A stretch of DNA of 64,000 bases. It comes from Davidsoniella eucalypti. Taxonomy: Eukaryota; Ascomycota; Sordariomycetes; Microascales; Ceratocystidaceae. Made by a program: the position numbers and the translations under genes. Every line of letters begins with the position of its first letter. Position 1 is the stretch's first letter. Positions 33,408 to 46,709 of the stretch are shown here, piece after piece. Location: positions 1 through 64,000 of the forward strand of contig RMBW01000006.1 in NCBI GenBank assembly GCA_004009845.1. Reading direction: 5' to 3'. The notes under the pieces were generated by a model that did not search any database, was not told the origin of the DNA, and worked only from the letters and a program-made list of their open reading frames with translations.

Positions 33408-34504
33408 CCCTGTAAACACCCAATAGTTAGAGGCTTTGAATAGGACACCAGAATTGGGTTTTAACCCTAAAGAGATGTTTTCCCCAAGGTATAGTATAGT
33501 TTTTAGCTTATCCATGCCATGCTCTGGTTCAAAGAACTGGTGTTGCTACTGTAAAAGGGATGGATGCCAGACCAGTCTGAGCAGTCCCGGATACTAGGAA
33601 CATAGTCAGAAAACACGGCCTCGCCCGGAGTCTCTTAGATAAATCTCTAGACTATAAATAAAGTCATCATCATCATGGTGTCAAGTTACAACCCATATAA
33701 AAAATACAGGGTATGATCCAACGTGTAGCAATGTTTATCTGTATCTTAAATGTAACTCTCATAATCCTTTTAACTAGACAAGCCGAGCCCAATCTGCAGA
33801 TTCAAGTGTCTAATCATGCCAACGAATTGGGCCTTGGACATATGAACAGAATGCTTATAGACAAATGTAGAAATGTCACGGTAAAAAATTATTTCACAGA
33901 TAGTATGCATTTGCACATTCTCTATCATCAGAAATGTGACGCCCAATTTCATGCTTCAGGTGGTCTTTGGAACGGGCCTGGCCAACTTAGCGGTTGCCAC
34001 GTCTTGTCCAATTTCTGTCTGGCGCATATCAAAAGGATCGGTAGACACGGAAGAGTTGCGAAGTAAAGGAGGAATGCGTAAGGAGAGAGAAGGAAGAAAG
34101 CCATTGCAGCTACTGAAGTACAATCTGCATGGTAGAGCAGCCACAGGAGACATCTTTGAAAAGCCCATCAAAAGACTGACAATTGTCCAGCAAAGCAAAG
34201 AGCTTCTACATAGCATTGCATAACGAGCCAGGAGACACATACAAGCCGTTGCTGCAGCCTGACGTGGAAGCTTCTTGGAGGCGGACCACTGCTGTATATC
34301 ACAGCATGGCTACATGCAGCTAGTAAGCAGGCTCTAAGTGCTGCAGAATGCAGCAGCTATATTATCTCTAAATATCCGGGCATCAACCTCCTTAGGCCGC
34401 CTCTTCTCAAGCTTCGTGGCCGAGTGTCTCTCTCTACGGCTCTTTTCTAGCTTGTTTTTATCCTAGTGTTTACGAAATCAAAGTAGGAAGAAAGACCGGC
34501 TACT
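33408..34504. other. Intergenic, possible retroelement tail
   Basis: No gene recognised. At 33625-33677 a stretch reading ...ATAAATAAAGT(CAT)n resembles a plus-strand non-LTR 3' end with a CAT-repeat tail. The rest is probably promoter of the gene at 34505. Confidence 0.35.
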
Positions 34505-37130
34505 ATGGAGGTTAGTCTCCGTGCTATTGACGATGCCATGCAGCGCTGCATCGGCATCACAACAAGTCTCGTCTTTGCAGCAACTGCCATGCCGACGCCC
34601 GACTCGGGCCGCGCTGGGTCTTGCTCGCCATCTGCCGCATCCAAAGCTATGCTCCAGGCCGTTACCGGCCATATCAACTCATTGTCTTCGGTATTAGCCA
34701 GCCTTCGATCCAGTTTGACAGCTACAGAGACCCAGTGCCTGACCGAAGAGTGCGAGCGTGCCATCACCGCCCTCGCAGAGATGACGCTCCAGCTGACTGG
34801 AGGCATTGCCTCTTCACTGAGAGAAGCAGCCGGTTTGGATGAATCATACGGGCGCCAGAGTGAGACCCAGCTAGTCAAGTGTCTAGCTATGAGCAGTGCT
34901 GCTTGGACGTGGCTCCAGCCTCGGTTAGAGTGTCAGTCGCTACAGATCCAATGGCTCGTACGCAAGGGACTACATATCCTGCATGTATACAAGATTGCCA
35001 CCATCCAGCTACGGTAAGTTAGCAAGTTTCTTGGAATTGTCGTAGTCATGATGGGGATATCTACTCCTCCATTTATCCCAAATTTCGGCGGGACATCACC
35101 TTTAGTCACAGTTCCCAACTAACTCGCATTTATACTAACTGACTACTCATAGCCCTGGCTCAGCTGCTGGACGCTTCGACGAAGAGCTCTGGCTCCGCAA
35201 GTTCTTGGCCGAGGCTCGTGCCAATAACATTCGCTTCCTCCGGCCAACCGTGTCTCGTATGCGTGAACGGATACCCGAGCGCCATATCGTGATGCGTCGT
35301 TTTCTCAAAGAGATCATCTCGCCGGTCTCGCTGGGGATCAAGGACACTATCATGACTCCGTCAGATACCGAAGATGAGCAACAGCCTTGGCGTGCTCCCC
35401 AGTTAGCAGAGTCTAACAGCGAGGCTAGCGATAGCGAGAGCCAATACTCCCAAGACAGCAATGCCGTCGGTCAACTAGAGCAGCAAACGGTACTTCCATT
35501 GCTGCCAGCACAGGAGTCGAAGCTTGGAGGTCCAACTTCAGTTCATGGTTCTAAAAGCAAGGAGGTACTTAATGTCGATATAAATCACACGATGGATATC
35601 TTCGAGAGGCAGCCAGTTGAGCAACTTTCTCTGGCTCAAGAGCTGATGCGGGCGGCACAGGCCGAGTTACAGGCAGAAATTGAGTTCAAAGAGCGGCAAG
35701 TTCCATTGCCGGGGTCCACTTCCATCATATCTATCAAGACAGAAAGAAACCCGGCTACTTCTTCACCAGATCATGAAAAGCCGCCGAGTGCCGCTAGGCT
35801 TCCTCAAGATCTTGTTTCTACACCTCATATTCCCGAAAAGCCTGTCGTCTTAGCCCCTCCTCAGAATAAACCTGGACAGAAGCCACGGAAGAAAAGTTAT
35901 TTGAAGCGCATATTGTACAGTCTTCGATTTCCCTGTCTACGCAAGAAGGATAACAGGCCCCCCCTATCTATCACGACCAAGACAGACGGTCTGTCAAACT
36001 CGCCAGAGCTCAGAATATCGACCATTCCGTCGCCTGCCCCGGCTTACGTTGCAGTAGTCCCTTCATGGGTGGCTACTCCTCTACAAACCACCTCAGCGCC
36101 AGTGGCTCCTATCCCTGATAGATTGCCGGCTATCTTGCCCTCTGCCCCCCGAATCGAACTGACTGTTTTGGATACGCCAGGCACTGGCCTCCCTTATACT
36201 ATCATGCTAGATGAACCCCAGTCTGCCCGCGTCATCGCAGATCTTCAAGCCAAGCCCGTGCTGTCTCTTGCTGAAGCCTATACTAGCATGACAAAAGCTC
36301 AACGGCGAGTTACTCAGAACATATTCCATGATGGTGACGATCCAAACGCAGCCAGAACCTGCATTGGAGTAGAGAAATCCCGGGACGGGACTTCTTATTC
36401 CATTTATGTGCAGCTGCAAAACTGTGCAAAGAGGGATGTGGCGCCCACCATGTGGCTGATTGATGCCATCAACAGACGTTATAACATTCCGCTAAATAAG
36501 TGCGCGTCCTACGAAGTAAGTCGAACATCCAGAAGGTAGGCACACTCTTTTTGGTTCAAGTACTAATTGGCTATTCAGGACATGCTTGAGTTCATCAAGA
36601 CCGCATTCCAAGGAACCAAGATTCAAAATGTCTCCGAGTCGATTGATAAGCGCCACTTCGATCTGGTCACACAATACGGTGCTGTGGTACATCCCCAAGC
36701 ATGGACCGAGACTGTCCAAGCTGGCACCGTCTTATGTATGAAGCTGTGGCCCGAGCCGGCAAACAAAACCTCGGCCACGACTAGATCAGTGCCCGCAAAG
36801 TCAGCGTCACCGAAAATGTCTTCCCCGGAGGCCAAAAAGACTCTTGTCTGGCCAAAAGGTCGTAAACGACTTACTACCAAAGAAGACACTCTTCCGCTAG
36901 ATGAAGAGATGGCGCTGATGGTCATCGACTACGAACACGAGATGGCATTCGCCAAGTGTCGAGTTGGCGAGGCGCTTGCTCGACTAACCATGGCACCAGA
37001 CCCAAGAAATGTTGCCATGGATGGAAACACCGACAGCGAGAGCGAGAGTGAGAGCGACTCGAGTGACAGTGACTCGGAGAGTAGCGACTACTCGGGGTAT
37101 GACTCGTCCTACGCCAGTGATTCCGTCTAG
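34505..37130 (+). CDS. Fungal ubiquitin-like-domain protein with acidic Ser-rich tail (three exons)
   Basis: Exons 34505-35013, 35153-36515 and 36579-37130; introns of 139 and 63 nt (GTAAGT...ATAG / TCAG), phases agree, 807 aa. The N-terminal ~280 residues are helical and resemble the fungal N-terminal domain found on STAND/NLR-like and other signalling proteins. A Pro/Ser-rich middle contains a basic patch (PRKKSYLKRILYSLR). A ubiquitin-like fold lies at about residues 605-690 (LIDAINRRYNIPLNK... HFDLVTQYGAVVHPQAW... MKLWP), the pattern of the fungal ULD. The last ~35 residues are an alternating Ser/Asp/Glu tail likely phosphorylated by CK2. Function is not known; the architecture recalls fungal signalling and immune-like proteins, and a HET gene lies 4 kb away. 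Confidence 0.8.
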
Positions 37131-37703
37131 AGAAAAAGGCAAAGGAGGGACTCGCACTTAACTCAAAGTTTGACTAGTTCCTGATTAAAATTTTGCTTAT
37201 TAGAGTTATTTGATGCATCCAACGGCACATTATTAGTTGGTATCAGCAGAGATATATACCCCAGATACAATTATGAATACCACATACTATACCACAATTC
37301 GTTTTTTTCTATATACCACTAGGCCATTCCATCAAATATTCAAGCAGGCATCTATTACATCCATGTTTGTATCTCTTATTACGACGATATTTCTCTTGTC
37401 ATCCGATATACAGATTATATGTCATGTCTGATATTGCCAAATAGTAGCTTGGTTCGTTGTATATTCGAGATGCTGATCAATACCTCACGCATTACCAAAG
37501 TCATTGGCCTGATCTTCCTATGTTCTTGAAGTAGTAGGTATGATTTGACTAAAGACACACTTTCAGGCACGGCACAACAGACAACTTAGATAACATCACT
37601 AATTAGTATTAAGGTGCATATGCGAACTTTTACCTACAGAAAGTTTTGTGCCGAGCACTAACTATAGGATACTCTATCAGACAATACATCTGTGCGTTTT
37701 CAA
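37131..37703. other. Intergenic
   Basis: Three-prime flank of the ubiquitin-like gene. Nothing else recognised. Confidence 0.5.
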
Positions 37704-38063
37704 CTACTTTGCACATCTCACGATGTGATATACACTACTCCAATATGCCACCGTAAATGCTATGTAGCTCATTATCGCTAGTTTTATTGAGTTAGATACA
37801 TGTCCGACACATGAGGGATTACCCAAAGAAGTAGCGACCATTGATATCGACTTCGACAGTGTGGTTGGATAGTATGTCTCAATTAGGAAGGTCACTGCAT
37901 GCGAGATCAGAGGAATGCTCGCGGATGTGACGCCAAACCAAAAGATCCCATCCCACCACTTGTTCCCGGTCGGCCAGTTGAACGGTAAAGTCATGATAGA
38001 GCGCACGTAGGCGCGGAGAATAGATAGACTTTGTGTGTAAGCGTAAACGCTGACGGCGGACAT
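37704..38063 (-). CDS. Possible small membrane protein
   Basis: A 119-aa frame from ATG at 38063. Two hydrophobic stretches are visible (GIFWFGVTSASIPLISHAVT and IKLAIMSYIAFTVAYWSSV) separated by a polar loop, with basic residues near the N-terminus. There is no recognised family and no intron. It stands alone in a gene-poor stretch. It could equally be a chance open frame. Confidence 0.25.
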   Translation of the reverse strand: MSAVSVYAYTQSLSILRAYVRSIMTLPFNWPTGNKWWDGIFWFGVTSASIPLISHAVTFLIETYYPTTLSKSISMVATSLGNPSCVGHVSNSIKLAIMSYIAFTVAYWSSVYHIVRCAK

Positions 38064-41000
38064 TCGTCGCAGAAACAAAAGAAACGACAGAGGAGAAAGC
38101 ACAGTACTCTCTTTGTACCATGTTTTCTAGTTTTGGGTGTAGGAGGAGTCTTTGATGAAGGGACGTTGTGATGTTCATCCGCACATCATTGCTTCGGGCA
38201 GCAACTACCAAGTGTGTGAAGGCTCGAGTAAGTTTGTGCTACGTTCCATACTTCTGTATGACTCTACGGTAGATTTTATAGCAAGTGCTCAATCGAGCCA
38301 AATCTATAGTATAGATCATTTTACAATGCATCTTTCTCTTTTTTTTTTTTTTTTTTTTATAGGTGTAGGCAAATCGGCCACTGAATAATTCCGTCCAAGC
38401 ATCCGGCTGATAGATACCGCGTCGCTAGATACTGGTTGTATTGAATAATTCCGACACATTTACTCGGCGTTTTCTCTCTACAACTACCTATTAGAAGGGA
38501 AGCAGGACAAAAGGACTCTCCTTCCATAATATCTATCTCCTCATATGGTGCACGCACAAGATGCTTTTTGTTCCTCTTGTTTTCTGGCTTAGCTTTGTCT
38601 TGGCCGGTTTTAATCCCTTGGAATATTCCTCCTCGTCTTTTCTCGCCAAGATGGGTAAGCGCACCATATTGCCTCAATAGCAATTTTAAACGTCGGCACA
38701 GGTCAGCCTTGGCTGAGCAGACGACATCAAAACTGATAGAAGGCGCATATGGGGCAAATTATATGGGGGAAAAAAGCCAGGTATACCAACAAGAGTAGCT
38801 CCTGGTAGATATTAAAGTCAACAGGTAGACGATGACCAAAACTGTGCCTTATGTGATGTGCTAACTCGTAAGCACATCCAACCAACGACTTGCTTCCCTG
38901 ATGGTACTGAGAGTTGTAATTCACTGATATGAAGCGCGCAGTTACGGCCCCACCGCCAGCATTGAAAGCTCGTCTATTACGTACGACAAACCGATGAGAC
39001 CCTCTATATAAAGTTTTGGTTGCCATTCATCTCACTTCCCGGGAACAAGGCGACATCTATCAATGTTTAGAAAAGGACAAAGCTTCAGGATGCAGATATC
39101 AGATAGTCGCGATAGATACGAGAAGATGATTGATGTTGTTTAGTGGGTGGAATATGGCTTGTAGACCTAGTTAGAAGCTTGAATATCGTCATAACTATTA
39201 TGCTTTCCACGAGTGCAAAAATAAAATTGAGAATAAACAGATTGGGTGTTTGTTGGCGCTTCTTTTATCAGCTTACTCACAAGCTTAAGCGGCGTCTCGA
39301 AACATTGAGTTTCAATAACACTGATATCACTATAAAAGAAAAGGGCACAGGCTGACAGAATGCCTCAGCATAGCGCATGGATAAGCGACTATCGCCAGGC
39401 TGAATAGGTAAGTTGAAGTTCTTTTTTTCTTTTATTGTTGCCCATGGCTTGATTGCCGGGGATTGAATGATTTCAAGGGAAACAAAAAAAACCGACCTAA
39501 AGCTCTGGCCCAATCTTGTCTTGTGGGAAACAAGTTCTGTCGACGTACATCAAGTCACATGCTTTATCTACCGATGAGAAAACTACAAATCTGCTTTTTT
39601 TTTCTCCGGAATCCCAAGATATTGCAATCTAATGAGACTTGAGTTTCGGGTAACCGCCCTCCTTCGATTTAGCTGTCATCGATGCAATCACAAGAAAGAA
39701 ATAAAGCCGGAAGAAAACCCAAGCGGGCTGCCAAGTCTTAGTTAGTGCGTTCTTGGGACAATTGTTTACTTGCTAACCACAGAACGTATTAGCCTCTATT
39801 TCGATAGATAGGTGATAACTTGAGGGATGACCAATGAGCTAGGGTATATACAGATACAGATACAGATAGATAGCCAGCTCAAAGCTCAAGCGCACACCAA
39901 ACACCAACAAAGTGTACAGATATTACTTTAGCCCAAGTTATCGTAGCATCGATAAGCTAGTGTAGTGGCACGACAGCATTGCTTTTATTTAGAGCACTAC
40001 ACTAACACATCAAGATCAAGCAATAGACTTGGAATATGGCAGAATCAGGATCGAGAGAAGACAAAGGATGGAACTTTTTTTTCTTCTTCCGTCTTCTATC
40101 TTGGATTTCCACCTCTTTTCCATGCAAGCTGTCACTAGTTAGAATCTGTGCTTAAGACATGTATGTTATCGGGCAATCTATCAGTCAAGCAACAAGTCTA
40201 ATTTCGTCTGTACGGATCAGGCTATCAAGGCAAAGCAAAGACCAGGCCTGGCATATATGTATAGCAGCCAACAAGCCCGCGTTGGTCTGGTAATTACTCA
40301 GGTCTGGCATGTCATGCGTCTCATAATAGGCAATACAACATTGATATTTGGGGGCAGAGGTGAAAAGAGGTTAAAAAATTAAATATTAAAACAGATTCCG
40401 CTGTCAAGACCTGTGCAGATCATTTAGCGAGCCATGATTCCCTCCTCCAAGGCCATTCCCCGGTGTTCGAAGTTGCTTAGCCACTAGCCACTTTGGCAGA
40501 ATGATGATACATGTAAAAGGATCTACATATTAGTTGAATGGCACTAAAGAAGTGCTACTAGTAATCAACGCCTGTTCTTGTCCCTCCAAAACCCTAGTCC
40601 CTGCGCCTATTATGAAAGGTGACGCCGGTCCAAGGCGCAGTCAAGTTCACTGACAATGGGTTTCAGATGAGATGGTGACAAGAGTAGCTACACAACATAC
40701 TCTATGCCTTGACTGTACGAAATGCGTCTTTCCTCGATACTACTTCTACTATGTACGGATATGTACATCTCGAGGTTATTGAAGCCAGCTGACATCGCGC
40801 GGCCTTCCGACGGCCCTCCGTTTTGACGATTGTAATCCAAGACTCGAGGCAGTTTCTGAAGGGGGTTTCGCTTTTTTTCCTTTTTATTCTTTTTTTTTTT
40901 CAAGTCTACCAACTAAAATCCCGCTAAGATTCATTTTAAACGATGCGATGGAAGCCCACTAACCTGATAATCATCTCTCTTTTGTCTCGCATCCCACAGG

Positions 41001-43861
41001 ATCTTTACTACATACAGATATATCTATCTAGTCTGTATGCTCAGGCCCAGGGTCACTCTTCGACTATGGTGTGCAATCTTAATATTGGACAGCCACTATT
41101 CGTGGGCTTGCAGCTGTAACGAACTTGCCCAAGTACTGGCTGTACTTGACTAGGTTGGGTCATGATCGGATCGTGAACTCTTTACTCAGCACAAAAGACC
41201 TTTTGGCCAACTTTGTTCCACCTTCTATTTCTGTAACATCTCGATGCCGTGGTATTAGGCGCTAACTAGTGCAGCAAAAGGATTTAGAAGCCAAAAAGAA
41301 AAATATATATAATAAAAAAGATAAAGCAGGAAAACAAGACAAACAGACAAAACCTACCAGTGTAACTTTAAGCAGGGCTCTAGATAAGAGCATACGCTGG
41401 CTTCCACATCACGAAATCTGTAAGGGAGCATTGGGTCAGTTCAAGAGCGGGGTGTTACTGTTACTGATGCTTGGGCCGGCTTTTCTGATATTTCTTTGTT
41501 TCTAGGTGATGTTGAGCTTTCGGATATCTGAAGCAAGTGGCATTAGTAAGATATGCAGAGATTACACAGAATTTTCAATATTGTTATAAAGTAAGATAGA
41601 GTGCTGACTGAGAGGAAACAAAGCTCAGCGGTAATGAAAGCCCTACGATAGGGTTAGAGAGGGTCGCGTATATCTACTCTCGTGCTATCTTCAATATGTG
41701 CTGACAAGAGAAGAAAACAAACCACGATATACAGTGCATATCTTTCTATCTTTCTAGCAAATCATGTTTCCTGGTCTGGTCTCAGAGTTTCATGGATCTT
41801 GGTTGGCAACCAGCATCCTGAAGCGTCGTCATGCCTTTCTCAGAAGGGATCCCGTTGTGATTATTTACTGGGATTTCGAACATGGTGGCCATGGCACCGT
41901 TTTTCTTTTCTTTTCCTTTTGACTTGCTAAACTAAGTAAGAAAGAGGAAGAGGAGGAAAAAGAAACGAAGAACAAGAAAATGAGAGAATATTTTCCTTAG
42001 CTTTGCTCTTTTCGTCCAAGCCCAAGGTTTCTAGGGATTATAGAGACAAAAGGAAGCCTTCGGTTCCGAATCAGCACAAGACAGCTTCCAAAATAAGAGT
42101 TTTAGCCGAAATGCTGGCGTTGATAGTAGATAGTACAATCATTTGACGTTATATTTGTCTCGATATCGTAGCAAAATCACTTTGTTGTATCATTGAAGTT
42201 GAAAAGCTTGCAGATATAGGCTGGCTTGGCATCTGGATCGGACCAGAGATTCCATTCCCCCATAGATATCGACGTACAATGGCGCGTTAGATATCATTTT
42301 GCGGTTGGTGCGTGCACTACAAAAGGTTGTATCGAGAAGGCTGGCTTGATAACGGAATTTAGGAAGATGTGGCGAACTTCATTACGATAAGATCCATATC
42401 GTAGCTGTTTTTCTGTCTGTTCTCAGCTATTGTCTTTCTCTGCAAAGTGCGGCAACTATTGAGACAAAAGGTCTTCCTATCTGATCGAGTTCAAGCCGTG
42501 ACAGCCTGTGGGTTTGCGTGGGCTTTGGAAGAGAGCGTGACAAGATAAGCGTTGTGTGTGCCCTAAAGAAGCCAGCACTTGGCCACACTATCGGCGTACA
42601 CGTGATTAGCTTTCTGCTGGCGATATGGTTACTGAGTGCACACGTGATCACGATGGAGGTTTATGTCGTAACAATGGCCGATTTTCCGTTTGGGTCACAA
42701 AAAAAAAGAGAGAAATCAGGAAGAAAAAGAGATCGCTTAACAAAAGGACCTTGGCGATGTTTGTGGTTCTTTTATTGGTTCATTTTTTTAGTGTGTTTGA
42801 TACCAAGATAGAATCCGCGATAAGACTTCTCAACGTCGATGCTACGGCCGATGATTACTACTGCTACTACATGTACGACTGGAATTCCTACCATGATGGC
42901 TCGCTGTTTGTGTAGTAACCCAACTAGGAAACTGGACGGGACCGAAGTGGTGTTGACGTCTTGTCGCCAAGAGACTTAGTAGAAGGCAATATTTGATATC
43001 GTGGAGGTTTCACTCTGTGCTGTGATTATGATGGGAGAGTGAGGGGAAGCACGGACTGATATGTGCTCGATACATAGTTAGATAGACAAAGAGGCAGTTG
43101 GGTTGTAGATAGGGAAGGGCTTGTTGTGTGTCTGTCTTTCAACGATACAATTGTTGGTTGAGTACATGATTGGCTGGAGAGAGCAACGTGTAGCAGTTGG
43201 TGATTGGCTGGCCAGGCTACTTATATGATCTAGTTGAAGAGACTCGGCAAAACTGTGTAGCTTTGAGATGTCGACATTTCTATCTTTCAAGCCTATTTTC
43301 TAGGTCTTTCGACTAACAACACTAGTGGCGATGGAGAATGAGACGAGAAGAAGGAGGAGAGGAGTGTCTTTTTCCCTACGCCATAAAAGCACCCCCGGTC
43401 CAGATAGATTTATCTTGCTCTAATACTTTATTTTCACGCCCCTCCCCCCCTGAGATTATGGTAAGCAGCTTGTTTTCTCAGTGATCTCTTTAGTGTTCTT
43501 TTCTTGATACACACAGATAGTAAAATAGGCGACTCGACTTATAAGCTTCTAGAGCTGTTTCTGGTTCCTGAGCGGTAAATTGGCCACGACAAGCCAGGCC
43601 AATGGCTTTCTTTTTACTTAGCAAGGGCGAAAGAGAGACCCAAGTGCTATAATATGAGCTTGTTGCCCCGGCCTGTCGATGGTGGATCCTCGTCCTTGCT
43701 TTCCCTTTTTTCTTTCTTCTTTTTATCTAATTTATTCTCTCGAGCATCTGGCTGACCGACTATCTGCGATCTTGCGAGTTCTCTTCTTTCTTTTTCTTTT
43801 CTTCTTTTTCTTTGGGGGATCGAATAGATTTGTATATAGAGCCGTTTTCAAGTAAGCTGCC
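38064..43861. other. Gene-free 5.8-kb stretch upstream of the oligopeptide transporter
   Basis: No convincing gene. It contains a 22-base T run at about 38338-38360, CAGATA repeats near 39849-39870, several A- or T-rich tracts, and the promoter/leader of the transporter: a TATA-like CATAAAAG at about 43382-43390 with GATA-type motifs (AGATAG, TTATCT) at 43403-43416. Such long 5' regions are common before regulated fungal nutrient transporters. Confidence 0.5.
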
Positions 43862-46709
43862 ATGGCGGCTGACGAGAAACATGCGACCGAATCGCCAGCG
43901 CTGTCTGATAAGACGCCAAGCGTGAGTTTCTATACATAATACCATATATGTGTGTATATATATGTAGTGTTGAGCGGCTGTAACAAGCTGTGCTTATAGG
44001 CCCATGTTCACAGAGGCATAGATCTCGAGACCGAGGGCAACGCTCTGAACACGCCCGCAGACGATCTGCTGGAGGCCAAGGAGATCTCGGAGACCATGAG
44101 TCTGAAGACACCGTCAGCGGTGAGTAACAATGAGCCCTTGATATCCACGTCCCCCCCCCCCCCCCTCTGCTACGTGCTCTACGTGTTGCTAACACTAGCC
44201 ATCTGCATCCCCAGCTCCTCAAGCAAATCCACAAGCAGTTCGCGCGCGATCAAACTTCCCGCGCAGCGTTTGAACCAGGATCGAGGACATTCTCGCGACC
44301 GATAAGCATCTTTGAGCGGTGACACAGTAATCGAGCAGAAGTCCTCGCCACGGACGGGAGATCCATCGTGATCTTGGCCCAGCGAGCGAGCCAGAACACG
44401 CAGGTCCGCGAGTTAGCTCGAGATCCAAAGATCGAGGTGCCGCCGAGTCTGATCACCAACAACTCGCCGCAGCCCCGAGAAGGGTGGGGCCGTGGATGAA
44501 AGAAGGTGGTCGAAAACCACGGACGACCCGTACCCTGCCGAGGGTGTGCCGGTGTCGACCATCCGCGCCTGGATCATCGGCATCTTCTTCAGCCGTGCAT
44601 TGCCTTGCCTCGTCAACGCCTTCTTCGACGTGCGCCAGCCGTCCATCTACGTCGTCTCGACGGTGCCGCAACTGCTCGCCTATCCCATGGGCAAGGGCAT
44701 GGAGCGCTTCCTGCCGGACATCGGCTTCACGCTCTGGGCGTGCGCCACTCGCTCAACCCGGGCCCGTTCAACAAGAAGGAGCACATGCTGATCACCATCA
44801 TGTCCAACGTGGCCAAGTCCGTGCCGTACACCAACTACATCGTCTGGATCCAGGTCCTGCCGTCGTACTTCAACCAGCCGTACGCGCGCTCTGCCGGCTA
44901 CCAGCTGCTGATCTCTCTGTCGACCAACTTCATCGGCTACGGCATGGCCGGCCTGTGCCGCCGCTTCCTCGTGTACCCGGCATACTGCGTGTGGCCGTCG
45001 TCTCTCGTGACCATTGCGCTCAACACTGCCTTCCACGACACCTCTGCCGACACCGTAGCCGTCCCCGGCCCCTTCAAGACCGTGTGGGCCATGTCGCGTC
45101 TGCGCTTCTTCTGCTTCGCCTTCTCCGCCATGTTCGTCTACTTCTTCCTCCCCAACTACCTGTTCGGCGCGCTCAGCTACTTCAGCTGGATGACCTGGAT
45201 CGCGCCCGACAACGGCACTCTACAGACCATCACTGGCGGCAATGCCGGCATGGCGCTCAACCCGTTCAGCTCGTTCGACTGGAACGTGCTGACCTACATG
45301 ATCGACCCGCTGATGGCGCCCTTCTTCTCCACCTTCAACCTGTTCATGGGCGCCCTGATGAGCATGTTCGTCATCCTGGCCCTGTGGTACACCAACACCT
45401 ACAACAGCGCCTATATCCCCATCATCAGCAACCGGCCGTTCGACCACTTCGGCACCCGCTACAACGTCACCGCCATCATCGACGACCGCGGCATCTTCGA
45501 CCGCGCCAAGTATGAGGCCTACTCGCCGCCCTTCCTGTCTGCCGGCAACGTCAGCACCTACATGTTCTTCTTCGCCGTCTACACGGCCACCATCACCTAC
45601 GGCGTGCTCTACCACCGCCACGAGATCTCCATGGGCCTGCGCGAGGTCTGGGAGTCTGTCCGTGGCCGTGCCTCGTCGCGCCCTCGCAAGGATGCCTCGA
45701 TGTGCACAACCGTCTCATGAGCGCCTACAAGGAGGTGCCCGAGTGGTGGTACGGCATCGTCGTCGTCGTCGCCATTGCTATCGGCGCTGCTGGTATCGGA
45801 GCCTGGCCTACCAACACCTCGCCCGCCGTCGTGCTCTACGGTGTCTTCCTTTGCCTGATCTTCGTTGTGCCTGTCGGCATCATCTACGCCATGACCGGTG
45901 TCGAGGTCACGCTCAACGTGCTGGCCGAGTTCATTGGTGGTGTCTGGGTCGAGGGCAATGGCATTGCCATGTGCTACTTCAAGGCTTACGGCTACATCAC
46001 CTGTGCCCAGGCCCTCTCCTTCTCAGCCGACCAGAAGCTCACTCACTACCTCAAGGTTGCCCCGCGCTTCACCTTCTGGGCCCAGATGGTGCCTACCCTC
46101 GTGTCGACCTTCATCTGCGTCGGCGTGCTCCAGTACCAGGTCAACATCCACGACATCTGCACCACCGATGCCCCCTTCCGCTTCACCTGCCCCGGCGTCA
46201 ACACCTTCTTCACTGCCGCTGTGCTTTGGGGTACTGTCGGTCCCAAGAAGATCTGGGGCAAGGGTGGCCAGTATGTCACCACCCTCCTGGGCTTCCCTCT
46301 CGGCGTCTTCCTCGTCGTCGTCTTCTACATGCTGTCCCGCCGCTTCCCCAAGAACGCCTTCCTGCGTGGGGTCCACCCCGTCGTCTTCCTCAACGGTGCC
46401 CTGCTGTGGGCTCCCTACAACCTCACCTACCTGTGGCCCGCTGTTCCCGTTGCCGCTTTCTCGTGGCTGTACATCAAGAAACGCTTCCTCGGCCTGTGGT
46501 CCAAGTACAACTACGTGCTGTCTGCCGCCTTCTCTTGCGGCGTGGCCCTGTCCGGCATCCTGATCTTCTTTGCCCTGCAGCTGCCCGAGGTTGAGGTGAG
46601 CTGGTGGGGAAACAACGTCGTTGGTGGCGGTGTCGATGACGGCACTTACACTCTTAAGACCCTGGCCGATGGTGAATACTTCGGCCCTCGTATCGGCGAG
46701 TTCCACTAG
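43862..46709 (+). pseudogene. Small oligopeptide transporter (OPT/ISP4 type), disrupted by several frame changes
   Basis: Proton-coupled plasma-membrane peptide transporter family. Exon 1 43862-43921 (MAADEKHATESP...), exon 2 44000-44119 and exon 3 from 44215 are in phase. Recognisable OPT segments then appear in three frames: LLKQIHKQFARD; TTDDPYPAEGVPVSTIRAWI (from about 44500); SLNPGPFNKKEHMLI through GVLYHRHEISMGLREVW (44750-45690); and VHNRLMSAYKEVPEWWYG through YFGPRIGEFH (45700-46706). Frame changes fall at about 44745 and 45697, with several more between 44280 and 44500. The last two segments hold most of the ~12 membrane helices. The coding part is clearly more GC-rich than its flanks and prefers C-ending codons. 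Either a recent pseudogene or sequence errors in a GC-rich stretch. Confidence 0.8.
44120..44214 (+). other. Transporter intron 2 with a 14-15 base C run
   Basis: GTGAGT donor and CCCCAG acceptor enclose an uninterrupted C homopolymer at about 44150-44164. Such runs are prone to length error and mark this locus as hard to sequence. Confidence 0.6.

Noticed and set aside
33713..34223. Open frames of 95-117 residues as small genes
   Set aside because: No motif, overlapping frames on both strands, and no plausible start context; likely chance.
38338..38362. Another minute retroposed insertion
   Set aside because: A long T run is present, but the sequence next to it (ATAGGTGTAGG) does not match the core and no target duplication flanks it.
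44484..45515. 343-residue Arg/His/Leu-rich frame
   Set aside because: Shadow frame of the GC-rich transporter; the transporter residues in other frames are clearly conserved.
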